DNA of 64,000 bases from Mactromeris polynyma (Eukaryota > Mollusca > Bivalvia > Venerida > Mactridae): NCBI GenBank assembly GCA_032209605.1, contig JASFXZ010000001.1:14092256-14156255 (forward strand), in the 5' to 3' direction. Each line of letters opens with the position of its first letter. The first letter of the stretch is position 1. The position numbers and the translations under genes are program-made. The notes below the pieces were generated by a model that ran no database searches, was not told where the DNA came from, and saw nothing but the letters and a program-made list of their open reading frames with translations. Positions 15,701 to 26,043 of the stretch are shown one piece after another.

Positions 15701-16891
15701 AGGTTAGCTCTGTGAAACTTACCTATTAAATCTATAAGGGTCAAATATTTGAAAATTGATTTTTTTATAGAGTAAATAGTGTGAGATTATCCACTTTGAT
15801 CACAAAGCACCAAATGAAACACATGATATATATACATACGATCAGACATACATTACAAGAATGACTTCTGAAATGACGTATAAAGACATTAAGTCATCTG
15901 AAGCAGTTTCTCTAAAGAATGACAGTTTAACATATGTGACAAAGTTATTTCAAACAAAGGAAATCAACTAATAATGAGTGGCACTCATGTTTATATCTTG
16001 GATATTATTTATTATTAAGTTTATCTGAGTATCCAAGTTGCAAATAGTATATATCTCAATAACTGTGGTCAACAGACCACACCCTCAGAGTCAGATAGAT
16101 CGGAGGTAGAGGAAAACGACTTTTGATACCACTTTTAGTATTACAAGATATTAAATTTGGAACAAAAATATCATCAAGAAAAACATTATACCTTGTTATA
16201 GCAAAAATGAGAATACAGGTTTATAAACAACACTACAAGCCCAAATTTTCGTAGCAGAGCATCCATTTGACAAAATATGCTGTATGAAAGTGAAGTATTA
16301 GCATAAATCTACTTAACTATGAAACCATAAACTTTGAGGTGGTACCCTTTCGACAAGTTCTACACAGTTAGACTTTGTATTTTGCTTGGAAATAACGCCT
16401 GAACATATCTGTGTAGAACTACACTTTTGATTCTTTAAACTCATGCTAACAAGTCTCTATCAAACGGATATAAAATATCATACTCGTATATATTCATATA
16501 CTCTTCCATTTTGGAGGATAGGGACCACAACAGCTGTTGCCGAGATGTTCGCACATAACATTAGCATTATGGAACCAAAGATTACCAGGAGCGTATCAAT
16601 CATACTTAGACAGGGTCGCACAACACAGCGTTCCTAGAGCTGTTGAGGAGCATATATATTCATGCCACAGCAAAAGCCTACAACATTTATTGGAAACAAT
16701 ATTTTTTATACATATATGACAAGTACAAACACCCTGAAGAAAAATATTTTCAAATTGAAGTTATTAAAATAGAATTAATATGATCCTTACTTTTTAATAG
16801 CGACTTTTTCATTAGTTTCAATGCACGTGGCCAGCAACACACTTCCGTACGTTCCATCACCAAGTTGCTTTGTGACTGTGTACCGATTCAT
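595..16891 (-). CDS. MAK: MAK/CILK1-type ciliary serine/threonine kinase, 5' part (5 coding exons, runs off left edge)
   Basis: Coding exons in transcript order are 16791-16891, 12452-12506, 11765-11886, 3323-3402 and 595-727; all junction phases match, giving 163 residues plus two bases of codon 164. Visible are the glycine loop GDGTYG (11-16), VAIK lysine 33, helix-C glutamate 50 in [14 protein letters not shown] with catalytic Asp125, DFG with Asp143, and T-loop TDY (157-159). TDY plus the MNRYT start identify the MAK/CILK1 (RCK) family, which phosphorylates R-P-x-S/T sites and controls cilium length and intraflagellar transport. HRDM rather than HRDL is more like vertebrate MAK, but invertebrates usually have a single orthologue (C. 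elegans dyf-5). The rest of the kinase domain and the C-terminal tail lie left of position 1. Family identity is very sure; MAK versus CILK1 is not resolved. Confidence 0.93.
728..3322 (-). other. MAK intron 4
   Basis: No coding exon seen. AT-rich intron with a degenerate tRNA-derived SINE at about 935-1120 and otherwise unique-looking sequence. Short open frames here are not supported by codon use or homology. Confidence 0.6.
935..1120 (-). mobile_element. SINE family B, degenerate copy
   Basis: Contains 'ccagttttcct', 'ccagtactaatgtgc', 'gcaaacagcttacaacttc' and 'ggaattgaacccggacc', in the same order as copies near 27.5, 28.4 and 61.2 kb. The last block is the inverted B-box of a tRNA-like head. 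Confidence 0.5.
3323..3402 (-). CDS. MAK: MAK exon: helix E segment
   Basis: An 80-base exon with TTTTCAG acceptor and ATG|GTAAGT donor. It encodes KLFPES followed by a helix-E stretch ending LAFMHKH, which leads directly into the HRD loop of the next exon. Both phases fit. Confidence 0.93.
3558..3725. repeat. Dispersed repeat, copy 1
   Basis: Shares blocks with 25,752-25,935 in the same order: 'gcagat/gcagac', 'actttcccagaatctgagc', 'tttgtggatgcagacaaca', 'gctctt', A-run. There are no obvious terminal repeats or coding potential. Confidence 0.45.
4222..4341. mobile_element. pogo/Tigger-like MITE
   Basis: A 120-bp element with termini CAGTAAAACCTCA ... TGAGGTTTTACTG and flanking TA at 4220-4221 and 4342-4343. 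It has no coding capacity and lies in a MAK intron. Confidence 0.8.
9454..10334 (-). mobile_element. Internally deleted mariner-like (Tc1/mariner) transposon
   Basis: The 881-bp element has near-perfect ~28-bp terminal inverted repeats (CGAGGGTCATGCAAAAAGTT ... AACTTTTTGCATGACCCTCG) flanked by TA dinucleotides at 9452-9453 and 10335-10336. Full-length relatives are about 1.3 kb, so around a third is missing. It sits in a MAK intron and is presumably immobile on its own. Confidence 0.88.
9660..10054 (-). pseudogene. Mariner transposase remnant
   Basis: The minus strand encodes a mariner N-terminal helix-turn-helix segment ([13 protein letters not shown]) and linker ([12 protein letters not shown]). 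After a frame change it encodes an INDNASSH block, matching the second catalytic aspartate region of DD34D transposases. The first catalytic aspartate region is absent and stops occur downstream, so the gene is broken by an internal deletion and at least one frameshift. Confidence 0.8.
11765..11886 (-). CDS. MAK: MAK exon: kinase N-lobe strands 4-5 and hinge
   Basis: A 122-base exon, TTTTTAG acceptor and CAG|GTAATG donor. It encodes [17 protein letters not shown] followed by a hinge [12 protein letters not shown], a typical RCK-kinase sequence. It ends two bases into the arginine codon completed by exon 4. Confidence 0.93.
12085..12290. repeat. Dispersed repeat with TACCTACC block
   Basis: The order 'ttcctacttacctaccgcctaaattta', 'gggttaaagc', 'aaatgtttaaggatggcctacatatc' is shared with 52,200-52,400 ('ttttctacttacctgttcatctaaatta', 'gggtagg', 'catttctttatggatggtctgatatc'). 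Related CCTACC/GGTAGG stretches occur near 2,605, 33,100, 41,450 and 48,290. Confidence 0.45.
12452..12506 (-). CDS. MAK: MAK exon: helix C segment
   Basis: A 55-base exon with TTTCAG acceptor and AAG|GTATG donor. It encodes a [18 protein letters not shown] segment, in which Glu50 would pair with Lys33. It completes the codon split by the previous exon and ends in phase 0. Confidence 0.92.
12507..16790 (-). other. MAK intron 1
   Basis: No coding exon of the kinase is missing here, since the protein is continuous. A CpG-bearing patch at 14470-14540 reads on the minus strand as an ATGGCGACAT segment ending at a possible donor AAG|GTATG; it could be an alternative leader exon, which is weakly supported. 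A SINE lies at 14652-14815. Confidence 0.45.
14652..14815 (+). mobile_element. SINE family A copy
   Basis: Shares the 'catccagcagactttctgaaggtcgg' type body, the 'taatagtcactaaatgaccctgg' tail and 'gtgacttgcaccccc' with the other copies. The A-box is not recognisable, so it is 5' truncated or decayed. Confidence 0.55.
16791..16891 (-). CDS. MAK: MAK exon: start codon, glycine loop and VAIK lysine
   Basis: The ATG reads from 16891; 33 codons and two bases end at an AA|GTAAGG donor. An in-frame earlier start is excluded by a stop in the short leader (ACATAG just upstream in another frame) and by alignment of MNRYT to the family N-terminus. A CAG acceptor lies about 15-30 bases upstream of the ATG, so the 5' leader is spliced. 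Confidence 0.93.
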
Positions 16892-18631
16892 TTTCTATGT
16901 TTTTTCCCTGTTTTTACACTGGTATCAAAAAAATAAATTAAAATTGTAAATAACAAATCCACTTAAAAATGTGATATTCCAATCACAACCACACACCAAT
17001 CAGAAGTACGCAAATGTAATAAAATCCAATTTCTCCGACTTATCTGATCATTTTAAAACACATAGTCTTAAACACAAGAAAATGCTGATGGTCTAATGTT
17101 TGGGAGATTCACTTTTTTCAGTAGTAGGTCTTCACAAGTTGTCAACATGTTTATACTGTCACGTACATTCTGTCTCTGTCATCTGAAATCAATAAAACAG
17201 AATATGTAATATATCACACACATTATCAATAGCATTGTCAAGTCGTTCAATTCACTAATACTAGATAAGAGATGTATGACCATATTCATTATCAGTTAGG
17301 ACTGTGATAGTGGCTTTGGATACAAGTTCAAAAGTACAGCATTTTTTCATAAAAATAAAATAAGACTGAGTATTCATGTCAATAATACAAAAAAAAGACG
17401 GTGATGAAGAATACAAAGTATTCAACTGAACGGTATGAACTTAATTCAGAACATTGAATTTGAATCAAACTTGTGTTCAGTCACTGCTTGCTAAATAAGT
17501 GTTTGTAACTAACATGCTACTATTTCTGCTCAATAGAAGATGGATTTTGAAAACAAGATTTATAACTGTATTCAAGATATGACAGCTAAGGAACAGTTTG
17601 CTTAATCAAACTTCGCAGTTATCCACTTGCCTGATGCCCTGGCATCATGTAACGTTAATTAAATTTCAGGCTAGGTGAACTTCCAGGCAGTTCACCCATA
17701 TGAGCAAATGAGCAGAAGAAGAGTAAAATAAAATCATAATCCATCCCAGATTTAAAAAAAATAGAGATACATAAATCAGACATGTCTAATATTCACAAAG
17801 TATTATTATTTTAGTTGCAAATCTGGTAGCACTCTGACAAAATAAAGGTAAAGAGTTTTTTAAAGACAGCGAAACCACAGACATATACACCATGGCGGAA
17901 CTGAAGTAAACAATTATCAGAAATATGTTGAGTTGTGATGTTATCGTCACAACAGTCACTGAACTCTTCAAGAAAGTGCATTATATTTCTGCACTAAGGT
18001 ATATATTGAATAACACATCAAACACACCAAAATGGACCTGTCACAAGTGATAAATATGTGAGAAATATTCTCAACTACAGCATAGCAGCTATAAGTATCT
18101 TTCCACAAACAGCTTAATTAATATGTACTGATTTAAATTAGGACATAGATACTAACGCAGTACACAGCATTTACAAAAAAGACAGTTTTATGCACAGCTA
18201 CTGTCAACTGACACAACAGCTATGTGACCCATAAATTCATGGTTCGATTACGAGTGGGTGCGAATTGAAAATTTGAGTTGGAACAACTCGGACAGGCGAG
18301 TTATCCGAAGATCACTCACAAAATATTCAAATCTTCATTCGTATTAATATATTTCGTGGGCTAAAAATTGCACAAGTGGTTACATTTAAACTAGGTCTTA
18401 CACCGTTAGTGAGTTCAACTTTCGACCATAACACTAGAGACAGTAACAGCAAGTTTCGACACGGGCTACAATATCACTCAGTCAAGTATTTCAGCATTAT
18501 CTGTAATTATTTCCCGACTAACACTTGTTGATTGTCTAATATGTGTTACCAGTCTATGAATTAATTGCTATAATCGTCACATAATGGAGTATTTTTAACG
18601 AAAACGTATCGAATTTGGATAATTCACTTAC

Positions 18632-18760
18632 CTCCGCCATGACAGTTGTTGCTATTTGCTCCGTACAGAAGTCACGTGATCAAGTGTAGCAACCAACCTA
18701 AACAAACTGCGTGCAATCTGAAGATGATACACGCGTCGCGTCAAACTTAGGGATATAGCC
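18632..18760 (-). promoter_or_regulatory. MAK: Probable MAK first (non-coding) exon and promoter
   Basis: On the minus strand a CpG-containing stretch with CACGTGAC and an ATGGCGGAG (YY1-like) motif ends at a strong donor GGAG|GTAAGTG at 18631-18632. The ATG here would not stay in frame with the kinase start through either acceptor before 16891, so the exon is inferred to be leader. The transcription start itself cannot be placed. Confidence 0.45.
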
Positions 18761-19102
18761 TATTATCGAATTCAAACAAGCAATAAAAGTGAAACATATC
18801 GAGACTCAACCAATGTTTTTTTTCATAAACACTCGATGAAGTGCTTGTATATCTGTATTTATTATATAGATCTAGATTTTATAATAGAAGCTAATATAAT
18901 AAAACTTTCCATTTTCAAGAGGTTCTTAAATTGGAATAAAACTTACATATCTATAGACTAAAATGTTTTGAATGCTATAGTTTTAGATAGCTTGATTATT
19001 GTGATGATCAATTAATTAATATAAATTAGACTCACAAGTTCATGTTAGAGCTACTTAAATTGATTCTCTAAAACGCAATATTTAGTGACACGGTAGAAAG
19101 TG

Positions 19103-19258
19103 TAAGGTGGTGTAAAACGCCCATATTAAGCAATATTTTACGACATAATAATAAGTTAGACGTCATAAAAAGAATCTCGCAAGGCACGGTAAATCTAACG
19201 ATGTCAGAAATTTTACGCGTAGGCCTTTTACCTCGTATGGGCATTTTGCCCCACCTTA
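19103..19258. mobile_element. Small inverted-repeat element (MITE-like)
   Basis: The ends TAAGGTGGTGTAAAACGCCC and GGGCATTTTGCCCCACCTTA are inverted copies with few mismatches, enclosing about 110 bp that also carries an inverted ATAATAATAAG / pyrimidine segment. There is no coding capacity. Confidence 0.6.
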
Positions 19259-19465
19259 TTTTAACCCTACTAGATATATAGGCTTATCCTCAGTAACTGT
19301 ACGTATAGCTCTAATAGGCCTACCAAAGACCAAAATACCCAAAAAAATGTGGTATTTAGATTTCTCTAATATATAATATAGATCTTGATCACTTTGAAGG
19401 GTTTGAAATTCTGGAGCTTAATTGGTGATGTATGACAAAGGTAGGTAGCTTAATATGGTACGTGA

Positions 19466-19544
19466 CAGGGCCGTAAATTGCCTCCCCTGGAAGCCCGCAA
19501 TAGGAGGCAACTGCCTACATGCCTCCATGTAATTTACGGCCCTG
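19466..19544. mobile_element. 79-bp palindromic MITE with CGTGA flanks
   Basis: CAGGGCCGTAAATTGCCTCC at the left is mirrored by ATGTAATTTACGGCCCTG at the right, and the same pentamer CGTGA flanks both ends. Most of the element could fold into one hairpin. Confidence 0.6.
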
Positions 19545-19666
19545 CGTGAAGAAGTATATCTAGAGTAGATCTACAGTGTCAACTATCACGAAAACGTTGT
19601 TGCAAAGTTTGTACCCCGCGTCTGTGGCGGGAAAATTTTAATTAGCACGCACGTGTCCACAAATAT

Positions 19667-19738
19667 AGGTTTACATGGCATTCTATAGATGCGTGTCGAA
19701 AAATATAGGTTTAGATGGCATTCAATAGATGCGTAAAC
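19667..19738. repeat. Two-copy direct repeat of about 43 bp
   Basis: The block 'aatataggtttacatggcattctatagatgcgt' is repeated with two substitutions. There are two copies only. Confidence 0.6.
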
Positions 19739-20231
19739 CCTAGTCAAACACGGGCTTCTAGGAATGTTAAATTATTGATAGATAGTGGAAAGTTTAAAGG
19801 GAACCACGTAATTGTAGTTCTACATCACGGTTGTGAAACACAATAATTAAATGAAAATTCTTAGCGATGTTCTGGGGCTGATTTGTCTAAACTTCGTCAG
19901 ATATATCACGAGAAACAGCTTTGAGTAAATGTCGATTCTTACAATTTTGTTTTAGTATTAATGTTGAATAAATTCAATATAAAGGTGCAGTCAAAGAAAA
20001 CGAATAAGATAATTAATATAAATGATGTACATTTTATATTTTAAACACACGCAAATATTCAGGGGCCGTTATATAGGAGTAGTATGTTCCAGAGTAGATC
20101 TAGGTCTAGACAGAGAAATCTGGAGTGTTCCAGGTCTAGATGAAATTTGGAATACGCTAAAATCCGTTTGTACCGATGATGCAAGTTTGATTTCAGCACC
20201 ATTGCATACAGTTCGGTGTGATGTTAACTTT

Positions 20232-22550
20232 TTAACCAGGTTTTTTAAAAAAACCAGGTTATTAGAATGGTGTGTGTCGTTGGGCGGGCGGGCGGCTGGG
20301 CGGGCGTCAAACTGGGTGGTTTCCGGCGAATAACTTGAGTTACATTGATCATATTGACATCAAACTTGGTGTATAGTAAGAACATGTCGAGAGCTCGCTT
20401 GGGATTGCTTTTGGGTTCGGTCCGACAAAGGTCAAGGTCACCGTTACTAAAAATAGAAATTTGGTTTCCGGCGAATAACTTGAGTTACATTGATCATATT
20501 GACATCAAACTTGGTGTACAGTAAGAACATGTGGAGAGCTCGCTTGGGATTGCTTTTGGGTTCGGTCCGACAAAGGTCAAGGTCACCATTACTAAAAGTA
20601 GCAATTTGGTTTCCGGCGAATAACTTGAGTTACATTGATCATATTGACATCAAACTTGGTGTATAGTTAGAACATGTGGAGAGCTCGCTTGGGATTGATT
20701 TTGGGTTCGGTCCAACAAAGGTCAAGGTCACCGTTACTAAAACTAGCAATTTGGTTTCTGGCGAATAACTTGAGTTTCGTTGATCATATTGACATCAAAC
20801 TTGGTGTACAGAAAGAACATGTGGAGAGCTTGCTTGGGATTGCTTTTGGACCCGTTCTGACGAAGGTCAAGGTCACCATTACTAAAAATAGCAGTTTGGT
20901 TCCGGCGAATAACTTGAGTTTCGTTGAACATATTGACATCAAACTTGGTGTATAGTAAGAACATGTGGAGAGCTCGCTTGGGATTGCTTTTGGGTTCGGT
21001 CCGACAAAGGTCAAGGTCACCGTTACTAAAAATAGAAATTTGGTTTCCGGCGAATAACTTGAGTTACATTGATCATATTGACATCAAACTTGGTGTACAG
21101 TAAGAACATGTGGAGAGCTCGCTTGGGATTGCTTTTGGTTCGGTCCGACAAAGGTCAAGGTCACCATTACTAAAAGTAGCAATTTGGTTTCCGGCGAATA
21201 ACTTGAGTTACATTGATCATATTGACATCAAACTTGGTGTATAGTTAGAACATGTGGAGAGCTCGCTTGGGATTGATTTTGGGTTCGGTCCAACAAAGGT
21301 CAAGGTCACCGTTACTAAAACTAGCAATTTGGTTTCTGGCGAATAACTTGAGTTTCGTTGATCATATTGACATCAAACTTGGTGTACAGAAAGAACATGT
21401 AGAGAGCTTGCTTGGGATTGCTTTTGGACCCGTTCTGACGAAGGTCAAGGTCACCATTACTAAAAATAGCAGTTTGGTTCCGGCGAATAACTTGAGTTTC
21501 GTTAAACATATTGACATCAAACTTGGTGTACAGTAAGAACATGTGGCGAGCTCGCTTGGGATTACTTTTGGGATCGGTCCAACAAAGGTCAAGGTCACCA
21601 TTACTAAAAATAGAAATTTGGTTTCCGGGGAATAACTTTTGTTTTGTTGATCATATTGACATCAAACTTGGTGTATAGTTAGAACATGTGGAGAGCTCGC
21701 TTGGGATTGCTTTTGGGATCGGTCCCACAAAGGTCAAGGTCACCGTTACTAAAACTATCAATTTGGTTTCCGGCGAATAACTTGAGTTTCGTTGATCATA
21801 TTGACATCAAACTTGGTGTACAGGAAGAACATGTGGAGAGCTTGCTTGGGATTGCTTTTGGACCCGTTCTGACAAAGGTCAAGGTCACCATTACTAAAAA
21901 TAGCAGTTTAGTTCCGGCGAATAACTTGAGTTTCGTTGAACATATTGACATCAAACTTGGTGTACAGTAAGAACATGTGGAGAGCTCGCTTGGGATTGCT
22001 TTTGGGATCGGTCCAACAAAGGTCAAGGTCACCGTTACTAAAAATAGAAATTTGGTTTCCGGCGAATAACTTGAGTTTCGTTGATCATATTGACATCAAA
22101 CTTGGTGTACAGGAAGAACATGTGGAGAGCTTGCTTGGGATTGCTTTTGGACCCGTTCTGACGAAGGTCAAGGTCACCATTACTAAAAATAGCAGTTTGG
22201 TTTCAGGCGAATAACTAGAGTTTCGTTGAACATATTGACATCAAACTTGGTGTACAGTAAGAACATGTGGAGAGCTCGCTTGGGATTGCTTTTGGGTTGT
22301 TCCGTCCAAGGTCACTTAAAATTTAAAAATCAGTTTCCACTTAATATCTTCGCTATTCGTGGGTGTATTGACATATGTATAGTTGTTGCATATATATATA
22401 ATATATCTAAGTGTGAGTGTTTGTATGCATGTATCACCTCTGGCACCTTTGCAGCATTGATGATGATCATGTATTCATTATACAAATAGAGCATTGGTTA
22501 CAAATAATTAGGTTTAAAACCTGGTTTGTGGGCATTGCCCATTTCTTGTT
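20232..22550. mobile_element. pearl/Helitron-like non-autonomous element with tandem-repeat core
   Basis: The left end has TAACCAGGTTTTTTAA; near the right end GGTTTAAAACCTGGTTT is its inverted copy, followed by a short hairpin (TGGGC-ATT-GCCCA) and then CATTTCTTG before a T-run. A G-rich block (GGGCGGGCGGGCGG) precedes the tandem core. A hairpin near the 3' end, subterminal inverted repeats, a T-rich target and a central ~145-bp array match what is known of bivalve pearl and Helentron-type elements. The family name is inferred from structure; no Rep/helicase coding sequence is present. Confidence 0.6.
20319..22305. repeat. ~145-bp tandem array, about 14 units
   Basis: Each unit runs 'ggtttccggcgaataacttg', 'catattgacatcaaacttgg', 'agaacatgtggagagctcgc', 'aaggtcaaggtcacc', 'ttactaaaa'. 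Thirteen units have an intact AAGGTCAAGGTCACC and a fourteenth keeps only one AGGTCA. There is higher-order structure: 20674-20955 recurs almost unchanged at 21252-21536 (578 bp, four units). Open frames over the array on both strands (up to 94 codons) arise from the repetition and are not genes. Confidence 0.9.
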
Positions 22551-23024
22551 TTTTATTTAATCGCAATTTGAACACGATTTTCCCAGTTACTGTTTGTATC
22601 GTTGTATTAGAGGGAATGAATCCCATATTTATAGCTGTCTAGAGTAGATCTATTAGTCCAATTGCCAGAGACTGCACTGTACTCAGTATAAGGGTAAATG
22701 TTAGAAATATTGCCACATAGTCGTAATTATATCATTGCACCCCACATACGGGCTGCTTTACCCACCATATAGGTCACAATACTTGTGTCTTTTGTATGGA
22801 TTGCTATTTCAAGAGTATAGGTCACTCTTCCTGGTACTGTTTATGGGTTGATATGTTCATCATAGGGTTGCTATACTATACACATGGATTGTTGTTCATA
22901 GTGGATGTATGGCATGATGTTCTTGATATCTCATTACGGGTCATTGTATGAGGGTGGCCGTACCAAGTATGTGGGTGTCTGATCTGGGTACAAGTGTCTA
23001 CTGTTCTGAGCATATGGATAACAT

Positions 23025-23857
23025 AATCTAGTGTACGAGTCCCTGTATTCAGCCCATCACAGAATCTAGTGTACGAGTCCCTGTATTCAGCCCATCACAG
23101 AATCTAGTGTACGAGTCCCTGTATTCAGCCCATCACAGAATCTAGTGTACGAGTCCCTGTATTCAGCCAATCACAGAATCTAGTGTACGAGTCCCTGTAT
23201 TCAGCCCATCACAGAATCTAGTGTCAAGTCCCTGTATTCAGCCCATCACAGAATCTAGTGTACGAGTCCCTGTATTCAGTCCATCACAGAATCTAGTGAA
23301 CGAGTCCCTGTATTCAGCCCATCACAGAATCTAGTGTACAAGTCCCTGTATTCAGCCCATCACGGAATCTAGTGTACGAGTCCCTGTATTCAGCCCATCA
23401 CAGAATCTAGTGAACGAGTCCCTGTATTCAGCCCATCACAGAATCTAGTGTACGAGTCCCTGTATTCAGCCCATCACAGAATCTAGTGAACGAGTTCCTG
23501 TATTCAGCCCATCACAGAATCTAGTGTACGAGTCCCTGTATTCAGCCCATCACAGAATCTAGTGTACGAGTCCCTGTATTCAGCCCATCACGGAATCTAG
23601 TGTACGAGTCCCTGTATTCAGCCCATCACAGAATCTAGTGAACGAGTCCCTGTATTCAGCCCATCACAGAATCTAGTGAACGAGTTCCTGTATTCAGCCC
23701 ATCACAGAATCTAGTGTACGAGTCCCTGTATTCAGCTCATCACAGAATCTAGTGTACGAGTCCCTGTATTCAGCCCATCACAGAATCTAGTGAACAAGTC
23801 CCTGTATTCAGCCCATCACAGAATCTAGTGTATGAGTCCCTGTATTCAGTCCATCAC
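23025..23857. repeat. 38-bp minisatellite, 22 copies
   Basis: The unit is AATCTAGTGTACGAGTCCCT followed by GTATTCAGCCCATCACAG. First and last units begin 797 bases apart, which is 21 x 38 minus one, because one unit (near 23,222) has lost a base. Common variants are GTGAACGAG for GTGTACGAG, GAGTTCC for GAGTCCC and a CACGGAAT unit. Copies are directly adjacent with no spacers. Confidence 0.95.
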
Positions 23858-26043
23858 TATTTGGGTCGATGAACATAGTAAAGGGGTCAGCTATAGTTAG
23901 TATATGGGTCAATATAATGGCAGTATCATAGCTTCAAATGACTCTTCATCTGAGATTAAACAATATTGTATTTTACTAGTGTTGTTTTATTACCTGCCAA
24001 CACAGGTTCAATACATTTCAAAATAGGTGAATCGAGTTGTTCATGTTTTTCTGCACACTTAATGGAGAAATAACACTATTGTGTTATGATAGAAATGTAA
24101 ACCCAATAGCTGCTCCAGTTTTATGAACAAATGTGTTTTTTTTGCCAAAATTGACATGGATCAATCCTGAAAGTTCATATACAAATGTACTTGTTCGCTG
24201 CCCATCTAACAGCACTATACCATCTGTAAATACCACAAAACACAACAGTATTGCATTTCTATTTTTATATTCTTCATATTATATAACAATAACAACATTA
24301 AAGAGAGAGACATAGAGCACCTTATGGCATATAGTATAATGATAATGATCAACATGTCAAGATAACAACCAAATATAGGGATAAAGAATACAGTAACAAC
24401 ACACAGCGGTATGCAAACTCAAGAGCATTTATCTCCCTTTGTAAAACATTCATCACTGTCTTCACAAAAGTCACGTGATGTATATTTGAATAACAGAAAC
24501 CTCTCAACAACAGTCAAAATGGGCATCACCCAAAGGGTGTTGCTCTGGAGAGGTTGCACTGTACAAAGTAACTGTAGAAATAGAACAGCAAAGCATAGAC
24601 CAGTACACAGAACTTGAAGGACAAGCACATATAGGATTTCAACACATATCAAAGTACACCTTGACCAGCAATGGATACATGTTTCTCATTATTATGGCAA
24701 CCAATATGACTCCTTACATACATATAAAACCAATGTATGAATGATGCAAACACACACACACACTCAGTATCATATCATCCCTACTTTGAACAGCAATTAC
24801 TGCGGAGTAGGGCTGTCATTGATTGCACATTTTTAATTAAAAATATAAACAATACATTGATGTATTGCCCAATTCTTTTGCACAGTAATGATACAATGAA
24901 ACAGTAAAGCATTCTTGAAAACAAAATCAATTTTCCATTAAAAGTATGGAATTCTATCATCACCCTGTAACAAGTTATAATTCCGACTAGAACGTTGTTT
25001 TTAAGCCATTGAAGGTATGTAGCCCATTCCCTACATATAGTGTAAGGACTTCAATCTCATCTCCCATCAAGCATGCACAGTACTGACAAAGATTTTGATG
25101 ATACAAAATAACATGATGGGAATGTATATTTTTCAGCACTGTCTTATACACTGTATACAGTTTGTCATTAATTGTATTGATACTCTCAAATTTAAAGTTG
25201 ATATATCATCAGCTCCACAAAATCGTCGATACATCAATATCATAATTAACGAGGAAAGCCCTACTGTTGAGATGACTTGCACGGGTAAAAATGTTGCGTT
25301 TTATAACAAAGGCAGTATATCCCCATTTCATGATGACATACACACACATAGAAACATCAATAAGACCGTCCCAAGTGTTGAAGTCAGTCTTTGCTGTCAG
25401 GTGGTCTGAATATTGAGTTGAAATATGGAAGGAAAATAGATAACTGGCCCTTGAAAATACAGTGTTGTTACTGAGATGGTCTTAGTTTCGATGATGTCTT
25501 TAAATGAGGTTTCAATGGAATTTTATTCAGATGAACCCCATCTCTTGCTTTTAGGCCAAAGAATACATCAGAACTGATCATTCATGTCTTGTAGTAAACA
25601 ACTCAGCAATATATAAAAGAAAAAAGAAAATGCACCCAGATGTACAAAAAAGGAAAATCTCTTTCAAACTTCCAGCATCATACGAAACAACATCAGTATA
25701 ACATAGCAACTACTTTACTTTTTCTTCATTCCCATTCATTCTGAACAACAGACAAGAGCACTGCAAGCAGACGCAAATGCTCATCGGAGGATTGTATTAT
25801 AATTGGCACTGTGACTTCCTCAGAAACTGAGCAAATCGCAATATTCAACATGTTTGTGGATGCAGGCAACAACAAAAATACAGGCTATGAGAACAGCTCT
25901 TTGTTTTTTCAAAACAGAAAAGCTACTAAGTAACCATGACAATGAATAATCCTTGAGCACGTTCCTTAACACTGAGCAGTATGGGCAGCACATCTACCAG
26001 TTGATGTAATATTTGTTCCAGAGATGGAGTAGATACACAAATG
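23858..26043. other. Intergenic sequence and probable L3MBTL 3' UTR
   Basis: No coding gene recognised. A minus-strand AATAAA at about 25,522-25,527 could be a polyadenylation signal, 0.5 kb beyond the L3MBTL stop. A dispersed repeat lies at about 25,752-25,935, and a short CA tract at about 24,750. Confidence 0.4.
25752..25935. repeat. Dispersed repeat, copy 2
   Basis: Counterpart of 3558-3725, with 'gacttcctcagaaactgagc', 'gtttgtggatgcaggcaaca' and 'gctctttg' in the same order. It lies in or beyond the L3MBTL 3' UTR. Confidence 0.45.

Larger units (their letters stand above)
18761..20231. other. Intergenic sequence upstream of MAK
   Basis: No gene seen. It contains two inverted-repeat elements (19103, 19466) and a two-copy 43-bp repeat. 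The 103-codon plus-strand frame at 20022-20333 overlaps the start of the hairpin-ended element and shows no domain. Confidence 0.5.

Noticed and set aside
17100..17190. Possible extra MAK leader exon (TTTCAG|ATGACAGAGACAG)
   Set aside because: The acceptor is good but no convincing donor follows, and its ATG frame does not join the kinase start.
20674..22489. Repeated ORFs of 73-94 codons (MWRARLGL... type) on both strands
   Set aside because: They are translations of the 145-bp tandem unit, present on both strands and ending wherever the unit varies.
23025..23857. Possible CRISPR-like regular repeats
   Set aside because: Units are directly adjacent 38-bp tandem copies without unique spacers, in a eukaryotic genome.
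24751..24770. CA microsatellite
   Set aside because: Only about seven dinucleotides; too short to be notable.
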